Shown: positions 11,856 to 22,262 of the stretch, in pieces
How positions within the stretch are numbered: position 1 is the first letter of the stretch
Layout: every line of letters begins with the position of its first letter
Assembly (NCBI RefSeq): GCF_028502605.1
Contig: NC_079233.1
Span: forward strand, 2,666,001-2,730,000
DNA length: 64,000 bases
Reading direction: 5' to 3'
Source of the DNA: Trichoderma breve
Taxonomy: Eukaryota; Ascomycota; Sordariomycetes; Hypocreales; Hypocreaceae
Translations under genes and position numbers: made by a program
Notes under the pieces: generated by a model
Database searches by the model: none
The model's input: only the letters and a program-made list of their open reading frames with translations
Told to the model about the DNA's origin: nothing

Positions 11856-14144
11856 CTAAGCAATATCTAGATCAGCCCACATGGGTCCCAGTTGATATTC
11901 TGATAACAGGAAATGAGAAAAATCATTATCATCATTGATATCCTGAAATAAGCCGGCATCAAAACTGTCGAAAAACGGATTAGGATTCTCGGAGGGCGTC
12001 ATAGGCAGGAGGCCAAGTCGACGACAGAGAGAAATGACCTTTGCATATTGATGCTCTGATGTCTTTGAGAATACAGTGGTCGACTTGAGGAGATCCAATG
12101 CGGCTGTAACGAATTCACGTGCTTTGGCGAGGGTAGCATCATCAACTTTGTTTGCTGTAAGAGCCGATTTCTCTTGAGCCAATACACCTAACACGGCCCC
12201 AAGCGCCGTGATTAGGAAGTAGTTGTACTGCGTTTGCTGCATTTTGTATATGTCGGTTCCACCAAATAAGTCTAGCAAGATCTGGAAACTGTCGTATGCG
12301 ATGTTGACAGTCATCGCCCACAAGTCCGAGTTGGTAACCTCTTGTAATTGCAAAGAGTAGAGTGCCGGGCGAATTAGCACGAGGCGTAGCTGATTAGCCC
12401 TCAAGTAGAGCAGCGTGGAGAAATGGCGGATCTTTTTAGCATCGGGTTCGTTGCTAATAGGATCCAGTACTTTGGGAACATGCTTCTCTTGCCATTGGTT
12501 GAGATGGTCCTGAAAGAAATCGAATGATTCTCGCCATTCTTGCGCGTAATGTGACGAGCCACCAAAGACATTGGAGATGGATTCGCAGATTCTGGAACCT
12601 AGACGACAATAGTCGATCATGGCTATTAAATAAGGTGAATCTTCCTGAAATTTGTGACGGTTATTAGTGAGAGTGAAAGATAGAAAGTGTCTTAGTACGT
12701 ACTGGTAATGGAATGCTATTGTCAATATCTTTGTCTTGAATATGTCTTGGTAGCCCCAAAGAATAGCTGAGCTGGCAATCGAGAACAAAGGCTGTCCAAA
12801 ACATGTTTATTGCCAGTTTATATGAACTTGGCTCCTTGAACATACTCATAAGCACTTTGCTTTTATGTAGTCCAAACTCTAGGATCAGACGAGTGAGATT
12901 GCCAACAATACGCCAAGCGAGTCTCGAGTTGCCCTTGATTGAATGATATATACTCTGTTTCAAGTTTTAGCGACGTCTGAATAGGGGGATACCGAGTTCA
13001 GAACTTACAACTAGTATTAGTACTTGTAAGTCACCGATTTCTGCAGTAGCAGCCCATATTGTATTGTCTACATCGCGCTGTATGCTTGCATGAAGTTTAG
13101 CAGCTGCGGCTTCATGGCTGCTGTCCCGTATGACCATGGCAATAGCAAACACCATTTTGATGATATTGAGGTCACTGCGGCCCATTTGATTCACCAAGAT
13201 GTCTGGAACGGATGAATGTGACTCTGCTGCCATATCAGGATAGAGCTCCCTCACATGTCGCATCAAAACATCGATAGGTAAGATAGGATGTGTCACGCCC
13301 ACGAAGCTGTCATAAAGGTGTACAAGATGGACTGCTGTTTCTCCATCTATCTCCTCCAATGTGCTGAAGGGCAATCCATGCAGGGGCCCTGGCGTCGCTG
13401 GCGTCGAGAAATTATCAATGTCCTGATCATTGAAATCGTTTCGAATATTTTCGCAACTATTTTCGACAATAATCTCTCCATCCAGCGTCGAGTATGTCTC
13501 TCGGTCTGTACTCTCTATTCCGCTGCCTATCATCCCCACTGCAGACATATAAAAGGTCATGCCGGAAGGACCACGGAAAAATGGAAGCAAGTGCTTGTAA
13601 GACATGGCCGCGGAGTATTGTTCAGCGTTAAGAGGCATGTACTCCTCAGGCTCTCCGATGAGCTTCTTATTCATTACTCTGCTATTATCCTCGGTCCTCT
13701 GAAGGAGTAAATCAAGCTTCTCTGACTGAGCTTGAATCATTTTCGTCAAATCCAAAGCCAAGGCAGTGTTCCTAGATTAGTTATCTCTTAGCATATAACC
13801 GTCATGAACTGGATAATGGGCTGAATGGGCCGTGATATTGAGACAAACCAAGTAGAAGGGGGTTCCCTGTGACTGGATGCCTCGGCCGGAATATCCACTT
13901 CGCCATTGTTTGTATAAACAGCGCCGACGTTATGCAATTCTGTCATAACAGAGTGCCGCAATTTATAGAAACATTCTTCCGGTCGCCTCTTTTCGCATTT
14001 ATCGCATGGTTTCTTGCCATTACATCGAATCTTTTGCTGTTTACATCGCTCACAGGCTTGAAACACGTATCGCTTGCGCTTCCGAGCGAGCCGGTTAGCA
14101 TTGGATTGAGGAAGAGACAATGATCGATTTGCACGATTCTCCAT
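11856..14144 (-). CDS. Zn2Cys6 fungal-specific transcription factor (likely cluster regulator)
   Basis: Four exons on the minus strand (13849-14144, 13009-13771, 12703-12954, 11856-12644) give 699 aa. The N-terminal binuclear zinc cluster is CX2CX6CX5CX2CX7C with Cys31, 34, 41, 47, 50 and 58, preceded by a basic RLARKRKR segment. The middle homology region follows with SIYHSIKGNSRLAWRIVGN and LILEFGLHKSKV. These belong to the fungal transcription factor domain that sits behind the DNA-binding motif in this class. The acidic C terminus (DINDDNDFSHF) could activate transcription. It lies between the FAD monooxygenase and P450-2, so it is the natural candidate for pathway-specific control. The CGG palindromes in the neighbouring FAD-monooxygenase promoter fit the binding style of this class. 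The target assignment is inference. Confidence 0.9.
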
Positions 14145-14809
14145 AATGTAATTAAGATATAAGAGATGTTATGATAAGTGCCAATAGTAGAGTTGACTTC
14201 CTTTTAGTACGTCCTGGATGAGGTATAGAGTAAGGTTTAGCTCAATATTAAATACCAGCTAGTAATAGAGGGATTTGTCGATTCTTAATAAGTCTCCTAT
14301 TCGTATATGACCATCTCATGACAAAGCTTAAGCGGGGTAATATGGAGCTAATTACATAGCATGAATATGTCGGATAGACAGGGTATTTTATTGGATGACG
14401 ATGTTACTTTGATCGGTGGTACAGCGTTGCAGGCGGTACGGGCATATGAGGTTGCATTTGGATTTTACTGAGTAATCGTGCAGTTGGCGTCAAAGGGGCC
14501 TCCTTTTCTTCTTCAATTTTATTTTAGGCGAAATATATTGTCAATGACCTGTAGAATAAATCGACTTACCAACATGGCTCCAGTTACTGCAGTTACTTTT
14601 CTTATTCCTGTCTGGACAAGGTTCTATGTTGTTTCAACGACCGTTATCTCACTGGTGCTATAATATCAATGTTTTGTGCAATGTTGATATCCCATATTGG
14701 ATTTTTATTGCATCTTCATAATGATCTAAACGAATCTGTAAACCTTTATACTCTTCGCCTCCTGAATAAGCAAAACAATAATACAAGATAAAGTCCAGCA
14801 GTTTGATGA
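14145..14809. other. AT-rich gap between regulator start and P450-2 end
   Basis: Promoter and leader of the regulator (reading left) and 3' flank of P450-2. There is no supported gene; the only open frame (14478-14663, 61 codons) has no family resemblance. It is visibly AT-rich compared with the housekeeping half of the window. Confidence 0.5.
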
Positions 14810-16580
14810 CTACTGCTTCCTCCTCCTCACAGTGAGCTTGTATCCGATTGGGGGCGGCGAAACATAACTAAACCACTATGACAGAGCCCACATTAGTTTC
14901 CATACAACTTATTACTTTCCCAACACAGGAATTTGCCTTGACAGATAGCTGAGAAGAGCTTACAGGGTTCTGAGGCCGGGGATCCGCATCAGGCTTGATG
15001 TCGTACCGCATCACGATCTGCGACAAGAGCAGCTTGAGTAGGTGGTTCGCAAAGAAGCGTCCGGCACTGTCTATAAGTCAGTAAAATATTATCACTGAAA
15101 GTCTGTGGTGTTTACTTGCCAAGCATATCTGCCATGGCTAAAAGCGAGATAAGTATCACTAGTGGCCGCAAATTTGAGCCCTGTCGTTTGCGCCTCTGTC
15201 TTCTCGTCCAAGAAGCGGAAGGGATCAAACGAAAAGGGCGACTCTCCCGGATAGACCTCCGCATCGTGGTGCAAGCCGTAGCTCCCGATTCCAATCTTTG
15301 CACCGCACGGGATGTGTTCTCCTGTTGGGAGATCGACACCATCCTTGGCCACAACTACTTTGATGATGCCATGGGCGAACCCCCAGAGGCGTAGACTCTC
15401 AGTCATGATACTGTCCATCTTGGGCAGTTTGGCCACCTCTGCTCGAGTCCAGCGCGTAGAAGGATCAGCATTGTCTGCATTCGTAGCTTCTTCGCGCAAT
15501 TGGTCTTGAATACTGGCACTCTGAGGAGAGTGAGCGATGTCAATCAGGACATTCTCAAGAGTGATGCCTTGGACCTGAATGGCTGCCCAGTTGAGGATGG
15601 CTAAAAGCTTGCTGCTATGACTCTGTGATCGGCATGGGTCATCCTTGCGACGGTAAGCTTCTTGCATGAGGCGAGACAGCAGATCGCTTGGCTGGTCTGG
15701 ATCTTTTTTCTCTTCATTATCCATGCGGCCAAATCGTCTTGCGCGTTCTTGGATTATAGGATTGACACAACGGTCCATACGCTTGAATTGCATCCAGTCG
15801 TACTGCGCAAGAAGAGGGCCCAGGAGCGGTCGAAGAGGCTTGGGAGTCAGTTGGGCAAGAAGAGCTTCAACTAGGATGAACTTTGCAAAATGTGTTGAGG
15901 AGGCAAGATACGTCGGGTCCCGGCATAATGGCAACCCAACGTACATGCGGCTGACAATGCGGCTCATGAGTTCCAAACAGACGTCCAAAAGCTCAACTTG
16001 TGTCCAGTTTGTCGTGTCATTGCCCCAGAGGTCTTCCAAAGCTGCTTGGATCTCCTCAATGACATCGTTGGTCTTGTTATTGAGCTCCTTGGTGATATCC
16101 TTGATGAGATTAACTACAAATGTCCACTCATTGTCATTGGCAGCAACACAGTTTAAGAACGTGTGTTTGGCTGCGAGAAACTCGTTGTTGCTCTCACGCT
16201 GGCTGAGCACATTTGCAGGCTGCTTCATCAACCATGGCAAATTCTCCGGCGGTAAGATGACTTGGTGTCCCGTGAAAATATCAGGGAGGATATATGGTCG
16301 TCCCTTCTTAGAGTACTATTTAACAGTGTTAATCCATGAGCTGGAAGAGCATAGACGGGTTGGTTCTTACGTCACGGTGTCCAGCCCAGAGAAGAGTGTT
16401 GACTTCAAAGACGGAACCGAGAGACGCTCGGCCGCGAGAGAAAAAGGACCCATCTGAGTTGGCAAAAGCCAGACTTGTTGGAATGCCTTGGTACGAAAAG
16501 ACACGATACCACACATAGTAGATGCCCCCTAGGAGACCGACAGCGGCCAGCCAGGGGAGAAGAGCCAAAATAGTAGACAT
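14810..16580 (-). CDS. Cytochrome P450 monooxygenase (cluster P450-2) with a GC-AG intron
   Basis: Four exons on the minus strand (16371-16580, 15120-16315, 14964-15066, 14810-14875) give 524 aa. An N-terminal membrane helix (about residues 5-25) is followed by the join GHRD-YSKKGRPYILPD, typical of a fungal P450 type that includes ent-kaurene-oxidase-like enzymes. ExxR is in TESLRLWGF near residue 374. The haem loop FSHGRYACAGRFFA is only rebuilt if the second intron uses a GC donor (G|GCAAGT). That splice completes the codon of the ligand, about Cys469. The last exon ends WFSYVSPPPIGYKLTVRRR. The I-helix (WAAIQVQGIT, near 305-315) lacks the usual acid/alcohol pair of (A/G)GX(D/E)TT. It diverges from the NRPS across 1.6 kb, so shared control is likely. 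Substrate unknown. Confidence 0.88.
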
Positions 16581-18204
16581 GATTCTCAAAATGTTTGAGG
16601 TATAGGGTCTGTGATTCTCGAGCTCAGACTCCTATGAAAGCCGGGGAGCTTCGTGCTTTTCATATACATACATGCATTCAGCTCGACGAAACTCCCTGTT
16701 TGGCAAAATAGGATTCCAAGTTTTCTACACAAATAGATAATGATCCACTAATGTCACGCTACTAACGGAATTACCGCTCTGACTTCAATGTTCTATGGCA
16801 GAAGCTGCTAACTTGAAGGATCATCACCATTCCTAAAGCTCCCATCCCCTTAAAGATCTATCTATAGACGCTTGTGGAGCTGATGGAAAGACATTAGTAG
16901 TATGGACATTAAGTTTGAATTACATATGATCCTCAACATCAACAAACTATGGAATGCTACCAAGCTCATGGAAGATCCTTCTCTCATGGTACGCACAACG
17001 CTAAGCTTAAGTCTTATGTAAAGCCATATGAACGGATTCAACGGAGGATTTCAGGCGTCAATGACTCTGAGGCAAACTGAAACCCATCGTGCATGTGACG
17101 TTTCCACCAGCACTACTTACAAGGATCTTCCATGACTCTCACAGGATCTTTACTTTTGCTAGTTGATAACGAAGGACGGCGGATGAAGACCTGATAGGTG
17201 AGGGATCTGTAGGATCGTAATGCGACGATCTGACTGGGATGCCTCTAGCCTATCACGATCGAGACATCAGAAAAGAGACAGGGTTTCGAGGCTAGGAGCA
17301 GAATCCTTCCTGATTAAGCACTAGCAGTCTCGGTATTGAATCCGAAGAATCGGGCCAGTCATCGGTTGGTGATATGTCACTGTAAAGGTAACACGGACAA
17401 TTCCATTCACTGACAGCTGTAGGATCATGGATACAACGATGCGGCCAATCTCTCTGCCGTATCGTTGAAGGATGCAATGTTTTGTCCATTTCTCGTTCTT
17501 GCGTGCATACATGAAGCTGCATACATACTTAGCCGGATTACAAGTCAGCGTTGATTACAAACATACTCGTATGATTGACAGCACGAAATTTACCCACTAA
17601 ATTACTTACATAGATAAATCGTATTGACTTGGACGAGTTGCAAATCCTAATCAAGCATATAACAGGTATCTCTCTTAAGACACATGTATCTGTTATCGGA
17701 CCTATTAATTAATCGCTCAAAATTCGTTACTCCTGCAATAGGCCGCTATCAACTCTTGTATTACTCAGAGTCTCAGACAAGTCATCTGGGGAAATACGAG
17801 CATTGAGAAAGGATTTTAGCCCTTCGGTAGTTACTAAAAGGAAACGTCAATCCTACAGTGACCCAAAATAGCTGTCAGTACAGCATTCCCCGCGTGTCAG
17901 CTGAACAGAAGGATGAGGCGAGGATTTAGGATCCAGGCAACCCAGCCACATTGCAACGTAAAGTTCATAATTACTATATTTGTAGCTCCGAAGATACGCG
18001 CGCTGGTGACGTACTACTCTCTTTGCTACATATCTCTTTGCTAGCATGTTTTTGTAAATGGCTGGAGGTGGTATGCTGTGTTTAAAACGCCTACCAGAAA
18101 GGCATTCATAAATTGTCTCTGCGAATCGGCTCGAAGATCTCAGTAAATGGGAGTTACACCATCTGAAGACTACCCTTACTAAGACAAAGGAACTGTTCTC
18201 TAAC
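16581..18204. promoter_or_regulatory. Divergent promoter region of P450-2 and the NRPS
   Basis: No gene is supported in this 1.6 kb. It contains a perfect 15-bp inverted repeat: TCATGGAAGATCCTT at 16966-16980 and its reverse complement at 17121-17135, 140 bp apart. Several further GGATC/GATCC words lie between 17130 and 17240. A TCGG-N8-CCGA element occurs at 17330-17345. Its half-sites are those of the FAD-monooxygenase promoter, but the spacing is wider. The region is AT-rich close to the NRPS start. Confidence 0.45.
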
Positions 18205-21200
18205 ATGGTTGATTCGATATTACCCGACCACACAATGGCGGCGGCGTCTAAGCTTCATATTGACATTTCAATCACTCCTAATATTTCTATACCACCTGAA
18301 CGTCTGCCATTGCCTCCACCAGGAGTTAACAAATTAGTTCAAGATGTCATTAGAGATCAAGTCATCGCTCAGCCTGAAGCTCAGGCTATTGCCTCGGCAA
18401 CTGTGAATCTCACATACAAAGAACTAGACGAGAGCTCTACACGGCTGGCCCTGCAGATTGCATCTTCTGGAATCGGCTCGGGTTCCATTGTGCCAATTAT
18501 ACATGAGAAAGTAAGACATTCTTCAAAACCTGTGCCATCTCTCTCTCTCTCAAATGGAGATGATATCATGCCTTAGGAAGAGGGGGAGGAAGAAAGAGGG
18601 AACGTAATATTGCTAACCTGTCTCACGTAGTCTGCCATTACCATCGTCGCTATGTTGGCAATTTTGAAGGCAGGTTGTGCTTTCACTGCGCAAGACGTAT
18701 CTCACCCAACACAGAGGCTGTTGGAGATTATCGAGGACATCAATGCCCCCATTTTGCTAGTGTCTGCAGAACAGGCTCTGCGATTCAGTAGCCTTGCTAG
18801 AGTTCCAACCTTGGAACTGTCCACTGATGTCATCACTGGCTTGAGCACTGCTGCTGAATCACCCGCAGCTCCGATTGATGTCTCACCACATCATCTGATG
18901 TATACCATCTTCACATCAGGCAGTACCGGCCGTCCAAAGGGTGTCATGATAGAACACGGCGCCTGGCTAACGAGCGCTCTCGCATACGGCGCTGACCAAG
19001 AGCTCAATTCTAGTTCGAGAGTCTTGCAGTTTGCATCATATGCTTTTGACATGTCTTTGATGGAGATATTCACGACTCTCATCTTTGGTGGCTGCATCTG
19101 CGTGCCAGATGAAGAAGATCGTTATGGAAAAATACAGGATTTTGTGAACCAGACAGGCGTCAACACCTTGATGCTGACGCCTTCCTACGCCAAATTGCTA
19201 GACCCCACTACAATGCCTGCTGTTAAGATGCTTATCACCGGTGGCGAGGCTGTTCCAAGTGATCTAATTGAGCTGTGGAATCCGTATGTCAAAGTCTACA
19301 TTGCCTACGGCCCGACGGAAGCCTCAATACAATCAGCTGGCGCAAAGCTCGAGATTGGAACTACCACGGTCCCATCGGGTTTCATAGGCCGCCCAACAGG
19401 CTGCAATCTGTGGATTGTCAAAGAGGGTAACCACAATGAGTTGATTCCCAGGGGTGAGATCGGGGAGCTAGTCATTGAAGGAAACACTCTCGCACGGGGC
19501 TACCTAGGTGACGAGGCCAAGACCAATGCCGCGTTTGTGAACATATCCATTGGTACGGATACCAGGCGCGTGTTCAAAACAGGTGATTTGGTTCGTCAGA
19601 CCGAGGGCGGTGATATCATCTTTGTTGGCCGCAAGGACACGCAAATTAAGATGCAAGGCCAACGCTTCGAGCTCGCTGAGATTGAGGCAAGGCTGGCCCA
19701 GACTCTGCCTCCTGGATCCAAATCTTGTGTGGACAAAGTCGTGAGTCCTAACATCCATAATGGAGGTGCCATTGTGGCTTTCCTGAGCGACTCAGTAAAG
19801 GTGTCGGGCGACGGAGAGCCAGAGATCAGCTGGAATCAAGTTGAGACAACCTTGGAAAGATCCCTCGAAATCATGGCGAACCTAGGGACAATACTCCCAA
19901 AGCCAATGATTCCATCACTATACGTACCAATCTCGTTTATCCCTCTTACCACATCTCACAAGACAAACCGCGCCGCATTACGAGAGCTGATTACATCTCT
20001 GGGTCCTATCGAGATACGAAACCTCCGAAAGCCAGATATGTCCAAAGGTGAATCCAGAGCCCTGTCTTCTGAGGAGTCGACTTTGCGAGATCTATGGGCC
20101 TTCGCTCTAAACTTGAACCCAGAGAGTATTGGACCGGATGATCACTTTATTCAACTTGGAGGTGATTCGGTTACAAGCATCAAGCTGATCGCAGCAGCTC
20201 GCAGTCGTGGGATCACACTCACATCAGCCACTGTCCTCTCAAACCCAGTCCTATCCGACCAAGCTCGACTCGCATTCAGCTCCGCCGCCGGAGAGAGTGA
20301 CGAGAATATTCCACCGTTTGGGTTACTGGGGGTTCGTTCGAATGAGCTCCGCGTAATAGCGGCCGCCTTATGCGGGCTTCCAACTGAGGAAATAGAAGAT
20401 GTCCTGCCCATGACGCTCAGTCAGATGCGGTGGTACGGGAAGACTTTAGTGAAGCCAGACGCATGGATTGACCAGTATCACTTTCAACTCCCCAGTGACG
20501 TGGACCTTGTACGATTCAATTCAGCCGTCAGTTCCGTCGTAGAAGCTACCGATCTTTTGCGAGCAAGAGTTCTCGCCACTGCAGACAGGAAGCTTTTTCA
20601 GGCCATCATCAAGTTTCATCCAGTTCAAATCATCAACTCCAGTGATACCCTGGAAGAGTACTTGAGCCGGGATCTCGCAACTCCCATGGGTCTTGGTGCA
20701 CCATTGACCCGTTTCGCTGTCCTTCATCAAGCCGACTCAACTAAAGTGCTTGTCTGGACAATCCACCATGCTATCTACGATGGCTATTCTCTACCAATGC
20801 TGCTGCAAACTATCCAGGATTTCTACCAGGGCCTCAAGCCAGCCCCATTCACCCCATTCAACCGTTATCTCAAAGGGCCTGAAGAGAAAGATTTGATTGA
20901 AGGAGAGGCGTTTTGGAGGAATTATTTACTGCAGGCTTCTTGGACCAAATTTCCCGTCTTACCACCTCCTGAGGAAATGTCTCCACCACAAATGGGCAGA
21001 CTCTTGCGGACTCTAGGTATCGCCTCGAGACAAGCGCAATTCGGCCACTCTGAGAACGCACATTCCGTTACCATGGCAAATGTAGTCCGTGTTGCATATG
21101 CTGCAACGCTCTCACACCACTCGGCAGACCGCCCCAGCTCTGTGCTTTTCCTCGAATCTCTTGGTGGTCGGAACTCAAACCTGAAGGGCATCGATCGTGT

Positions 21201-21678
21201 CGCTGGACCAACACTCCTCACCATCCCTACGCGGTTGGAACTACCCGGCGTCAAGTCATACAAAGATATTGTACTGGAAGCGCAGACATCACTTCTGGAG
21301 AGAATGAAGTTTGAGAGCTTCCCCTTGCCCCGCCTCCTACCGCTTGCACCAGCTCTGGAGTTGCGTAACGTCCTCATGATAGAGAATGAAGCGTTTCTGA
21401 TCAACGGAGATGGTAACGGACTATTCGGCCGTGGAAAAGAAGAGTTGAAGTTGGAGGAGACGGAGGGCTTACCAATGATATTCCGGTGCACTATTCTTCA
21501 AAGCCAGTTGGACGTCGATATAAGATATGACAGTACCATCATTCCCCACGGGGAGGTGGAAGCTTTCTTAGGAACTTTTGAAAGATTTTTTGAAGAGTTA
21601 TGGCATGGCGATGGTACCAAATCTTTTGATGTCATTACTTCATCCTTATCTATAGGACAGCGGTTTGACAACTTGTAA
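18205..21678 (+). CDS. Single-module nonribosomal peptide synthetase, A-T-C
   Basis: Two exons (18205-18510, 18631-21678) give 1117 aa. The splice rebuilds the A2 core IIHEKSAITIVAMLAILKAG. The adenylation domain (about 30-560) shows TSGSTGRPKGV, LITGGEA, YGPTEASI, FKTGDLV, KMQGQRFELAEIE and the A10 lysine in SHKTNRAAL. A tentative specificity reading, aligned by eye to GrsA, is D-M-M-M-I-G-A-I-Q-K; its Asp fits an alpha-amino acid. The thiolation domain (about 575-655) has LGGDS with the phosphopantetheine serine near 613. The C-terminal condensation domain (about 680-1117) has an intact HHxxxDG (IHHAIYDGYS near 814). There is no N-terminal C, thioesterase or reductase domain. The enzyme would load one amino acid, and the terminal C domain would join it to a second substrate or release it. 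A start at Met11 is also possible. This is the core gene of the cluster. Confidence 0.93.
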
Positions 21679-22262
21679 GAGATGAGATTCAGATTCTCCT
21701 CAGATGCTAGGTTAGGTGCTAGCTGTTATGGCATTTTACCGAAGGCAGCCTACTTAGTTAGTTGATACTATGGGATGTGTGTTGAGCAAGCACCGCAAGT
21801 TCCTAGATAGTACAAGTAACTAAATGAACACTATGAGTCTCCTTTACATTATGTTTTAAAAAAAAACATGCAATTGAACCATGATTTTCTCCTCAAGTTT
21901 GACTCTTGGCTCATCGCTCAAGCTGGAGCCATTGTGTATAGTCTTTACCTTTCCAAACCCACGACACCCTTTAAACCTTCCACTATCTCCTGTATTTTAG
22001 CAGACGCCTTGAGAAATAAAATAAAAATCCATACGTAATTGCAATCGCAACTACAATCTTTCCTTTGACAACTCATCTGAATTTTGAACATTCAGCATGC
22101 TCATTTTCTCCTTCTCCACACAGCTTTAGGGTAGGCTTATTATGTAATTTTCGGAACCAACGATGTGTATCCGAGGTCTTGCAACTTTCCAACCCAGAAC
22201 TACCCGAGCCCTCTGTTCCGACTTTTCGCGAACTTCGACTTCTCTCCTCTCTCGTCCTCCGT
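21679..22262. other. Cluster right boundary, NRPS to arp6
   Basis: This holds the 3' flank of the NRPS and the promoter and leader of arp6. The frame of arp6 stays open upstream to 22065, but that segment has no conserved protein sequence. The AT-rich character ends near 22200, where the conserved gene begins. Confidence 0.5.

Noticed and set aside
15666..16457. 263-codon plus-strand open frame
   Set aside because: Antisense to P450-2, whose four-exon model explains all conserved motifs; the frame has no family resemblance.
22065..22262. Upstream in-frame extension of arp6
   Set aside because: The frame is open but the sequence is not Arp6-like; MAGGRKSK at 22263 sits directly before the conserved fold.
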